A stretch of 64,000 nt of DNA from Otatea glauca. Lineage: Eukaryota; Streptophyta; Magnoliopsida; Poales; Poaceae. The translations under genes were made by a program, and so were the position numbers. Every line of letters begins with the position of its first letter. Positions within the stretch are counted from its first letter, which is position 1. This document shows positions 1-8,848 of this stretch, in pieces. Below the pieces are notes generated by a model, which saw only the letters and a list, made by a program, of their open reading frames with translations, searched no databases and was not told the DNA's origin. The stretch spans positions 4,402,309 through 4,466,308 of the forward strand of contig CM070730.1 in assembly GCA_036346275.1 (NCBI GenBank), given 5' to 3'.

Positions 1-352
1 GGGCCAGACCGAGCGGGGAATAGGAACGGGCCGCGGCAGGATTCGGCCCACGGAGAGATTTAGAAATTAAAACATTTTCCGAATTAAAGAAATTCCAGAA
101 ATTCAAATAAAAGCAATTAAATTCAAATAAATATCAAATAAATTCAGAAAAATCTCCAAAAATACAGAAAAATTCTTGCAGCATAATGAACTCAACTAAA
201 ACTGAAAATATTTTGTTTGATGAATATATTAGTCAAATTAAATCCTTTCATAAATAGAAAATTCAAATTAAGCTGAAATTAATTCAGGAAAAATGCAAAT
301 GGTGAATTTTCAAATTCAAACATTCTAAAACTCAAATTTTTGGAATGTTACA
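1..352 (-). mobile_element. Partial Ty3 LTR (Tekay/Del-like), minus strand, runs off left edge
   Basis: Read on the minus strand, the segment begins at 352 with TGTAACATTCCAAAA. This is almost identical to the first bases of the chromovirus LTR at 51710. It continues as AT-rich LTR-like sequence and then GC-rich sequence towards the edge. Base 353 onward aligns with the solo LTR near 4871, so this element inserted into an older LTR and base 352 is its 5' terminus. The five bases after it (acatc) should be one copy of the target duplication; the partner lies outside the window. Solo LTR versus full element cannot be told. Confidence 0.7.
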
Positions 353-2079
353 ACATCTAGGGGGAGTTTATAATTTAACTTGTTGTTTCAATAGTATTGA
401 TCCATGTCTTATTGCTAAATAACATATAAAGGATCAAGACTTTGAAACAATCATTTGAGTATATGAAACTTGTGTAGTTATATATATACTCATATCAATT
501 TAAATGAAATTTAAATTGAGTTCGATTGTCTTTCAATCAATAAAAGGGTATTTCATCATGTGTTGATGGTGTTCCTTGTTGATTAAAGACAAGCGAAAAG
601 TTCTTGAGTATAATGAAGCATTAGTTGCATCAAAGTACTCATGACACAATTAATCTTTCAAATCAATTTGGGTTGTGCTCAATCAATTTTGGAGGCATCC
701 ATTTTGTGTTAATGGAGTGCGGTGATGATTGAGACAACCGTGTTTGTTCAACTAACATCTTCCATGAGTTGTGAAGTAGGTTGAGTCCAAGATGATAAAG
801 AATCAGGAAGAAGAAGAAGAAGAAGTCATGTGTTCATGAGCTTCAAGAGGTGATTCCAAAGTAAAGAGAAGGGCTAGAGAAGGTTCATCATGTGTTGGTG
901 AACAAGAAGAAGAAGATTTGATCTCAGAGAAAAGATGATTGGAAATCATAAAAGCTCCAAGTGGATCGCGTGCGGCAAAGGTATAACTAGATAGGCTAAA
1001 GAGTCTAGTTTAGATCGTTGTACTATTAAGAGGGGTTGAGTCTTTTAGCTTGAGCTTCATCATGTGTTGATGAACTCAATCCGGTTCACTCTAGCTCACT
1101 CTCTTGTTTGATGTTTGCATGAAGCTAACCACTTGGCATGTTTTGCAAATGGGTGAAGCTTGTGCATTGGATTTTGTATGAGCTAAGTATTTGCATATGT
1201 TGCAAATAAGGGTGCTCATGCTTGCATCTTAATTGAATCTTATTTGATTTGGTTATTGCTTGGAGCTAAGTTTTGCATGTGTTGCAAAAAGGAGAGAGCT
1301 CAAGCAATTTGGTTTAAAGTGTTTGCATGGAGCTAGAGATTTGCATGTGTTGCAAATAGAGAGCTCATGCAATTGAGTTTGATATGCTGTTTGCATGGAG
1401 CTAGAGATTTGCATGTGTTGCAAATAGAGAGCTCATGCAATTGAGTTTGATTGGCTGTTTGCATGGTGCTAGAGATTTGCATGTGTTGCAAATAGAGAGC
1501 TCATGCTTTGGTGTTTTAGCTTGTGATTGGATCATGTATTGATCATCACAAGGCTAAGCTTGGTTTGGTTGCAAAATGTGTTTTTGCAAAGTGTTGGCTT
1601 GTTATTTGCAAATGTATTTTGCAAATAAGCTGAAAGTTATGATGTTCGATCCTAGAGCATGTTTTGGCATTTGCAAATGTGTTTTGCAAAGTGTCGGGAT
1701 CATGTGTTGATCCTTACATGGCTAAGAAGATTGATCTTATAGGTTCGTGGTTTATTTGCAAATGTGTTTTGCAAATGAACTTGAGATTATGGGTTTCGAT
1801 CCTAGAGCATGTGAATAGGGTTTGCAAATGTGTTTTGCAAATTAACTTGATCATGTGTTGATCATCACATGGCTAAGAGGATTGATCTCATAAGTTCTTG
1901 GTTTATTTGCAAATGTGTTTTGCAAATAAGTTGTGCTTAATGAGATTCTTTGGAGTATATGATTAACATCTGCAAATGTGTTTTGCATAGTGTTGTGATC
2001 ATGTGTTGATCCTCACATAGCTCAAAGAATAAATCTTTAATGGTTTGGAGAAAAGTTTTTGTGAAAAACAGTGTTTTCT

Positions 2080-2545
2080 CCCTGAGGCCGGTACTACCGC
2101 CCATGTAGGGCCGGTAGCACCGCCTGGCTGGTAGTACCGCTTATGGGAGCATTACTGCCGCCTGGCCGGTACTAGCGCCCTTGTAAGGCCGGTAGCACCG
2201 GGAGGCCGGTGCTACCGTCTCTCTGGCCGGTGTGAAAAATCCAGAGAGGGATGTTTTTGGGCGGGTTGGCATCCGGTGATACCGCCCATGGTAGGCCGGT
2301 AGCACCGGAGGTCCGGTGCTACCACTCCTCTGGCCGGTGTGAAAAATCCAGAGGAGGTGTTTTTGTGTTCGGCTTGGGTCCGGTGCTACCGAGGTGAAGG
2401 CCGGTGCTACCGCCCGAGCGGTAGCACCGCTCCCAGTTGGCCGGTGCTACCGAATTTTCTGCAACGGCTAGTTTTGTAGCTGTTGGCGAGGAGGCCGGTG
2501 CTACCGGGCCTAGAAGGGCGGTAGCACCGGGTTTGCTGGACTTTT
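2080..2545. repeat. GC-rich ggtgctaccg / cggtagcaccg repeat block
   Basis: A degenerate ~11-base motif (GGTGCTACCG and its complement CGGTAGCACC) recurs more than a dozen times in both orientations, so neighbouring units can pair. The block lies directly upstream of the LTR TATA box. A shorter, more decayed counterpart lies at about 6690-6950 in the second LTR. It is not coding. Confidence 0.7.
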
Positions 2546-2584
2546 GCCCAATTCATCCCCAACGACTAGTTTTGGCTTGGAGGC

Positions 2585-2592
2585 TATAAAAG
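2585..2592 (+). promoter_or_regulatory. LTR TATA box (copy 1)
   Basis: TATAAAAG sits just downstream of the GC-rich block, at the place expected for the U3/R promoter of an LTR. The same word is conserved in the related LTR at 7010. Confidence 0.6.
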
Positions 2593-3388
2593 GAGGCTTT
2601 GGGAAGCAAGGGCAGTAGTTGTTGCTGTTGCTAGAGCATTTGGGTGTTTGTAGGAGTTGAGTGCATGTGTTGCCTTCTTCCATTTGCTTCTTGATCTAAG
2701 AGTGAGCCCTAATTGCATGTGTTGCAATTAGGAAGTGGATTGAGAGCTTCTTGTGCATGTGTTGCACTTGAGGAGGATCCTAGTGCATGTGTTGCACTTA
2801 GGAGGTCACCGGAGTGCATGTATTGCACTAGGTGAGGTTCAAGCTAGAAGGCTTGACTTGTTACTCTTGGTGTTTGCCGACACCTAGACGGCATAGCGGC
2901 GTCGTGCGCGGGAGCTCTCAACGGAGGTTGTGAGAAGCCCCGGTAAAGTTTGTGAAGGTTGGAGCTCGCCTACCCGGGAGGGAAAAGGAGCTACCACTAG
3001 TGGATTCGAGGTGGGTACTCAATTCGTGGAGCCGGTCCAATGTGTTTGGGCTAACCTCAACATGGACTAGGGGAGACCGGCAAGTCTCCGAACACCACGG
3101 TAAAAAGTATCGTGTCTCTTGTGCTTGCATTGTGTTTGTTATTTATGTTCAAGCAATTTATATTCATAGAATTAAATTGATTGATTGCTTGTCTTTAGAA
3201 TTGCATATTCTTGTTAGAGATATAATTAGTTAGTGCACATAGTGAGCCTAGGCTTTAATTGTCAAAACCTTAGTTTATCGCTTCCGCATTAATACTTGTT
3301 AAGGTTTTGGCATAAGGATAATTAGGGGTGAATTGCTTTGTATAAATTAGTAGAGAGATTTAAAAACCGCCTATTCCTCGACCTTACA

Positions 3389-4404
3389 TAGTGCCAGATC
3401 AAGATCATGGGAGGCACGTGCGGAGTGCCTCAAGCACATGCTGAGGGAGGAGATCAAAGAAGAGATGATGGCACATGAGGAGCGCCTGAGGGCCAAGATA
3501 ATGGCAATGATCTCTCAGAGTTAGAGTCAGATGGCATCGTCTCTTGTAGAAATGCCTGTGTCCTGCCCTAGTAGTTGCGCTTTCAAAAATGATCAAGTCG
3601 TTCCCCAGCTAAAGCTAATAATTATTTCTGACTTAAAGGTACGGGAGTAAACTAAAGAATATTTTTGATCAAGTTGCGCACTTCTTGCAGGCGCCAGCTC
3701 GTTGTGATGGAAGATGGATTTCCCGTTAAGGCTGAACGCAGGGTTGTATTTCCATGCAAGGAGACTGACACAGTGCAAGGTAACCCTTTGGGGAAGGATA
3801 CATGAGGGTGCATGTGGACTATATCCACAAAGACTTCCTATCTCATGTCTTGGAGTTCCCCCCAAACGAAGATATCACTACTCTCGGGCAAGCACGGATG
3901 TCATTCATCAAGTGGTCCACGACGGGTATCGTACTACTCAAGGTAAAAATCACCCGCGTCTTCTAAATCATTCCAGTACCACAACACATTATATATGCGT
4001 ATGCTTTATAGGTTTCTATCGTACCTGCACCTGCTCCTGCTCCCATCACCATGACGAGTCCTTTGTCCTAGTCGACTCCTACTCAAAGTGCAAAGCTGGT
4101 GCGAATAAGGACTAGCATGACAACCAAAAAATCACAGAATACCTCGAAGACTCATTTTGTGAAGAAGGCAAAGTTGATAAAGCCACAACGCCCTCTCAAA
4201 TACATGGAAAGCCCCTTGTCCTAACATCGAATACTCCTTCTGCCCAGAAAGCAAAATTGATAGAGGCCATAGAGCCCCCTTAAGATTATAAGGAGTACGT
4301 ACATGGAAAGCCTCTTGTCCCTAGCAACGAATTGAACGCTTTAGGCATATGCACTCGTTTGATTCATAGATGGTACATTGACAAGGCGAATGAGGTTGAG
4401 CGTC
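3389..4404 (+). pseudogene. CACTA transposon gene, coiled-coil and central exon(s), broken
   Basis: Host sequence between two LTR insertions. At 3400-3520 one frame reads as a charged helix (REEIKEEMMAHEERLRAK), typical of the coiled coil in plant CACTA second genes. From about 3700 to 3945, after a frame change, the protein reads VMEDGFPV, later VHVDYIHKDF and EFPPNEDITTLGQA, ending near a GT donor at 3942. This pattern is familiar to me from grass En/Spm-type proteins that end in a Ulp1-like domain. A later stretch (about 4320-4404) reads LNALGICTRLIHRW and KANEVER, and runs directly into the segment at 7822 once the LTR and one TSD copy are ignored. Stops and frame changes show that it is dead. 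No database search was possible, so the family name is from memory of sequence patterns. Confidence 0.6.
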
Positions 4405-5436
4405 TGAAAATTCAAGCTCCATTAAATTGGTTTTGGTGTTAATGACAAATCTAATATTGAAACTAACTCTTTTGATAATCATAATATTGATTAGTCTCAA
4501 TTGTTAATTAATAACAAATCTTTTATGAGACTAACTCTTTTGTTGAGCTTAACTCTTATTAGTCTCTTTTGGATGAAAAAGATGGAAATATCAAAGGTAT
4601 GCATTCGAGTTCATATTATTATATTTTGTTGCATTCTTTGATGTCAAATATGTTATGATTTTATTGATAAATCTAAATATGAGACTAACTCTTTTATTGA
4701 GTATATCTTTCATTAGTCTCATCTCATTGAAAAATGGAAAACCAAGGTATGCACTCGTATTCATTTTATGATATCTTAATGCATATTTTGGATTCAGGTT
4801 AAAGGATGAACTCTACTATTATTTAGATCTCAAGATATGCATTAATGTTTCAACTCCATATATACATGAATGCACACATTTAGGGGGAGTTCATGCTTAA
4901 TCTTGAAGTTTCAAAGTATTGATCTAATTCATCTTCCTATATCAAGGATCATTACTTTGAAACAACCCCTTGAGTATATTTAACTTTTGTAGTTGTAGTA
5001 TACTCATGGCAATATAGGATAAACTCAAAAGCAATCAAAAATTGAATATGTGCATATTGATTCAAGTTTGATTATTTGTATGCACACATCTAACGGAGTT
5101 TATTCTGTAATTAATGGTCTTAAGAGTATTGATCCCTTTCCACCACTCCATATAAATTGGATCATTACTTTTAGATTCTATCAAATTAAGTATATGAAAC
5201 TTGTGTAATTAATATATATTCATGACAATTTAAATTGTGTTCGGTTGCCATTCAATCAATAAAGAACTAGTCATGTATTGATGGTTCACTTTGTTTATCC
5301 TAGGGCAATCGAAAGTTCTTGTGTATATGAAGCATTAGTTGCCTTAGTATACTCAAGACACAGTTAATCTTTCAATCATTTATCTTTGGGTTGCGGTCAA
5401 TCATCAAAGGAAAAAATCAAAGGATCTTGGGAGCAT

Positions 5437-7230
5437 CCATTATGTGTTAATGGAGTGCAATGATAATTGAGACAACCATGTGTTTTGGACTAACACTTTC
5501 AATGAGTTTGAAATAGGTTAAGTCCAAGGTTGAGATGGATAAACGGGACAAGTACGTCATCATGTGTTGATGAGCTTCAAAAGAGGATCCCGAAGCTAAG
5601 ACAAGGTGAGTTCATCATGTGTTGATGAACAAGATGAAGATTCCGACTTGGAGAGAAGATGATGGAAATCATAAAAGCTCCAAGTGGATGCGCTAGAGGC
5701 AAAGGTATAACTAGCTAGGGCTAAGGATGTGTTCCTAGTCTTTTACCAGTCTCGGTGTTTGGATGGAAGACCGGGTTGCTAGTTAGGTGCCGTACTATTA
5801 AGAGGGGTTAAGTATTTTAGCTTGAGCTTCATCATGTGTTGATGAACTCAATCCGGTTCACTCTAGCTCACTCTCTTGGTTGATTCTTGCATGAGCTAAG
5901 TATTTGCATGTGTTGCAAATAAGGGAGCTCATGCTTGCTTCTTATTGAATCTTGATTTGGTTTTTGCATAGAGCTATGGATTTGCATGTGTTGCAAAGAG
6001 GGAGATAGCTTATGCAAGTTGATTTAAGTGGTTGTTTGTATGGAGCTAGATATTTGCATGTGTTACAAATAGAGAGCTCATGCATCGAAGTCTTAGCTTC
6101 TGACTTGATCATGTGTTGATCGTCACAAAGGCTAAGATAGGTTTATGCTTTGTGTTTGCAAAATGAGTTTTTGCAAAATATGGTTTAATTGAATCTTATC
6201 CTGGAGCTTGTGAATAGAGTTTGCAAATGTGTTTGCAAATTGGTTTGATCATGTGTTGATCATCACATGGCTCAAAGATATGATCTTGATTGCTCTTGTT
6301 TGCAAGATTTATATTTGCAAATGTGTTTTGCAAAATATTGGTGTTCATACATTTGATATTGGAGCATGTGATTAGAATTTGCAAATGTGTTTTGCAAAAT
6401 TATTTTGATCATAAGTTGATCATCACATAGCTCCATATTTGATCTTATTGACTCTCTCTAGCTTATAGTCACGCTCTTAATCAAGTCTATGTGAGGGAAT
6501 TCGAGAAATTAGATTTTAGACTTGAATGACTACATTAGAGTCTTTATTTTTATGATATTTAAAAATATCTATGGTTGCTTAAATCTTGAAAATGAGTGAA
6601 TATTGTAGCCCTCGTGATAAGCTTCGCATAGAATCAAAAATCACCTAAATCGGAGTTCGGAGTAAAAAGTTATGACCGTTTTAGTGGCTGTAACAGTGGT
6701 AGCACCGCCCTACTGACCCTAGATAGGTTGTAGCACTGCCCGGGGCGGTCCTACCGGCCCAGAGGCAGTGTAAAAATTCTAGAGAAGGGTTTTTTGGTGG
6801 AAATGGCTGGTGCTATCGGTCCTAGATGGGCTGTAGCACCGGGGATACTATAGCAACGGCTAGTTTTTGGTGTTTTTAATGCACGAAAGTGACCGTTGGC
6901 CTAGAGGCCGGTGCTACCGGCCCTAGTAGAGCGATAGCACTGGGTTTGCTGCACTTTTTGTCTGTTTTGCCCCCAATGGCTAGTTTTCTCTGGGGAGGCT
7001 ATAAAAGGAGCCTTGGGGCTGGCATTTGGGTGTTGCTGACATTTGAGACGGTTTGTGGGAGTTGTGTGCATGTGTTGCTCTCTTCCATTTGGTTTTTGAG
7101 CTAAGAGTGAGCCCTATTTGCATATGTTGTATTTAGAAGAGGATTGAGAGCCTCTTGTGCACGTGTTGCACTTGAGGGGAGTCATGTGCATGTGTTGCAC
7201 TCGGTGATCACCATTGTACATGTGTTGTAC
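5437..7230. repeat. Array of short hairpins with constant TGTGT loop (copy 2)
   Basis: At least 15 hairpins occur at positions matching copy 1. Examples: CCATTA/TAATGG at 5437-5453; GTTCATCA/TGATGAAC at 5610-5630; ATTTGCA/TGCAAAT at 5902-5920, with an outer stem GCATGAGCT (5889-5897) / AGCTCATGC (5926-5934); TGATCA/TGATCA near 6247; GTGCA/TGCAC near 7187; GTACA/TGTAC at 7216-7230. The loop is nearly always TGTGT. Confidence 0.85.
7010..7017 (+). promoter_or_regulatory. LTR TATA box (copy 2)
   Basis: TATAAAAG lies in the same context as at 2585 (aggctataaaagga), upstream of the second hairpin cluster. It is the probable LTR core promoter. Confidence 0.6.
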
Positions 7231-7821
7231 TTGGTGGAGCTCAAGCTAGAGGGCTTGGCTTGTTACTCTTGGTGTTTGCTGACACCTAGATGGCGTGTGA
7301 AGACGTCGTGCGCGGTGACCTTCTCAAGGAGACTGTGAGAAGGCCCGGTAAAGTTGTGAAGGTCGGAGCTCACCTACCTGGAGCGGGAAAGAGCTACCAC
7401 TAGTGGAATCGATGCGGTTGCTCAATTCGTGGAGCCGGTCCAAAGAGGTTTGGGCTTGCCTCAACGTGGATTAGGGGAGACCGACAAGTCTCCGAACACC
7501 ACGGTAAAACATCGGTGTGTCTCTTTGTGTTTTCTTTCATTCTCTATTTATATTGTTGCAATTTACATTCCTAGAATTAAATTGCTTGATTGTCTTTAGA
7601 ATTATATATTCTTGAGTAGAGACATAATTAGCTAGTGCACTTAGTGAGCCTAGTTGATTTAGGCTTTAAATTGGTAAAACCTTAGTTTATCGCTTCCGCA
7701 TCTATTATCATTTAGGTTTTGACATAAGGGTACTTAGACGAGACTTTAATCATAGAAGAAATTTTTATAGCCGCCTATTCACCCCCCCCCCTCTAGTCGG
7801 CATCCTCGATCTTACAGCGTC

Positions 7822-8848
7822 ACGTCGATTTCAATGTGAGGTATCGAGGGGCACTTTTCCACCGTGACGAGCATAGGACATTCTCAGTGAGTTTTGATGA
7901 CCTGTTCTGTTTGTACAGCCTGAAAGCCATCGATATTTTTGCTGTACGATCCTGGACGTTATGAGTATCGCACCATACAGCATGAGCCAATGACTATTAT
8001 AGAATTTTGTATTATATTTTTTAACATTTGACACGAGTTACAGGATAATGAGGTAGTGAGCCGTGAAGAGTAAACACCTAGTTGGGTTCGTCGACCCTAA
8101 GGTGGTGTTTACGACCATGGCTAGGCTTCAATCGAAGTTCCTTGCCAACTACATCAAGCAGACATTGCAGGTTGAGGCGAAAAATGACTTCGTTCTATTC
8201 CCGTACCATAAGGAGTAAGTACTATTTTACCCTTCAATTTCTTATACGCACTTAAACCGTATATCAACTTATTTTCTTACACTGCATACCATTTAATAAG
8301 CAACCAGTGGGTTCTACTTGTCATTGCTCCGAGTAAAAATAAAGTTTACACTTTTAACTCGATCGAGAAGAGACCGATGGCCTACGCGATCAAGCCTGTT
8401 TTGCAGAAGTAAGTACATTCCTCTAACATAAGGCTTTCTGTATTTAACTACATACATTTTTTTGCCTCAATAGCATCTCTTCAATGTATGTAGGACTTTC
8501 TTGTCTTACGTTGCTGAAGTGGCGACATGATCACAAATGAGGCGACCAGCTGGAGTGGAACTGCTTCAAGGTACAAGTGACTAGCATAGGATTAATTTTT
8601 TGACATCTATTCTTCGTCTCTTAATTTGATTTTATTTGTTCACAGTGTCATCAATTGGGGTGCGACGGCCTGTGCAGCTTCTACGTCATGCATCACATGC
8701 TGATCCTGGTCGATGGCTCATACCTTTTCTTTAAGGTATATGTACATGCATAATACACTCAGCCTTTTACATACAATTTTAAAACTTAAATTAGTGCACT
8801 CATTTGTATTTTGTAGAAGATCGATATTCCCCGCAAGAGCTTACAAAA
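7822..8848 (+). pseudogene. CACTA-borne Ulp1/C48-like protease domain, exons interrupted by LTR insertions
   Basis: The exons show an RYRGALFHRDEHRTFSVSF stretch (about 7830-7890) and then DPKVVFTTMARLQSKFLANY (about 8095-8150), with a donor GTAAGT at 8215. Exon 8301-8408 begins NQWVLLVIAPSKNKVYTFN, followed by a GTAAGT donor. Exon 8646-8735 carries QLGCDGLCSFYVMHHM, followed by donor GTATAT. The next exon starts about 8819 (KIDIPRKSLQ) and is cut at 8848 by the chromovirus. In Ulp1 (C48) peptidases the triad is His (HW), Asp (usually DSL) and Cys (CGYY). Here the His position is Gln (QW), the Asp position is Asn, and the Cys is kept in CSFY. Stop codons occur near 7965. It was part of the second gene of a CACTA element and is not functional. 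Confidence 0.65.

Larger units (their letters stand above)
554..2829. repeat. Array of short hairpins with constant TGTGT loop (copy 1)
   Basis: At least 20 short inverted repeats share the loop TGTGT (sometimes TGTAT or TATGT) but differ in stem. Examples: CATCA/TGATG at 554-568; GTTCATCA/TGGTGAAC with one G-T wobble at 883-903; ATTTGCA/TGCAAAT several times between 1190 and 1500; GGATCA/TGATCC near 1700; TTTGCAAA on both sides of the loop at several sites between 1600 and 1930; and a perfect 10-bp stem CCTAATTGCA/TGCAATTAGG at 2708-2732. Palindrome-rich LTR regions have been described for maize Sireviruses. The constant loop is seen directly here. Confidence 0.85.
353..3388 (+). mobile_element. 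Sirevirus-like LTR, copy 1 (5' end cut off by another insertion)
   Basis: Non-coding LTR related along its whole length to the solo LTR at 4405-7816. Shared blocks occur in the same order: a gggggagttyat block, a hairpin-rich stretch, a GC-rich ggtgctaccg stretch, a TATA box, a second hairpin cluster, and an A+T-rich end finishing in ttaca at 3388. Coding sequence of the CACTA gene resumes directly at 3389, so no retrotransposon internal region follows and this is probably also a solo LTR. Its first ~470 bases lie left of the minus-strand insertion, outside the window. The Sirevirus (copia) assignment rests on the palindrome-rich LTR and on the U5 end seen in copy 2, not on coding sequence. 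Confidence 0.7.
4405..7816 (+). mobile_element. Solo LTR, Sirevirus-like (copy 2), TSD gcgtc
   Basis: This is a 3412-bp LTR starting TGAAAATTC and ending CTTACA. It is flanked by a perfect 5-bp direct repeat, gcgtc, at 4400-4404 and 7817-7821. Removing the LTR and one repeat rejoins an open frame of the CACTA gene (KANEVER then HVDFNVRYRG), which proves the boundaries. No internal region, gag or pol is present, so this is a solo LTR left by LTR-LTR recombination. The 3' end contains the C-run and ctctagtcggcat block often seen at the end of grass Sirevirus LTRs. Lineage is therefore probable, not certain. Confidence 0.85.

Noticed and set aside
3714..4115. 133-codon plus-strand ORF in the CACTA segment
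   Set aside because: The recognisable CACTA protein pattern (VHVDYIHKDF, FPPNEDITTLGQA) lies in another frame of the same bases, so this ORF is a shadow.
554..7230. Regular repeats considered as a CRISPR array
   Set aside because: Units are inverted repeats with constant loop and variable stems in plant LTRs, without constant repeats, spacers or cas genes.
353..7816. The two Sirevirus-like LTRs as 5' and 3' LTR of one element
   Set aside because: The DNA between them is collinear CACTA gene sequence without primer site, gag or pol, and the right LTR has its own perfect TSD.
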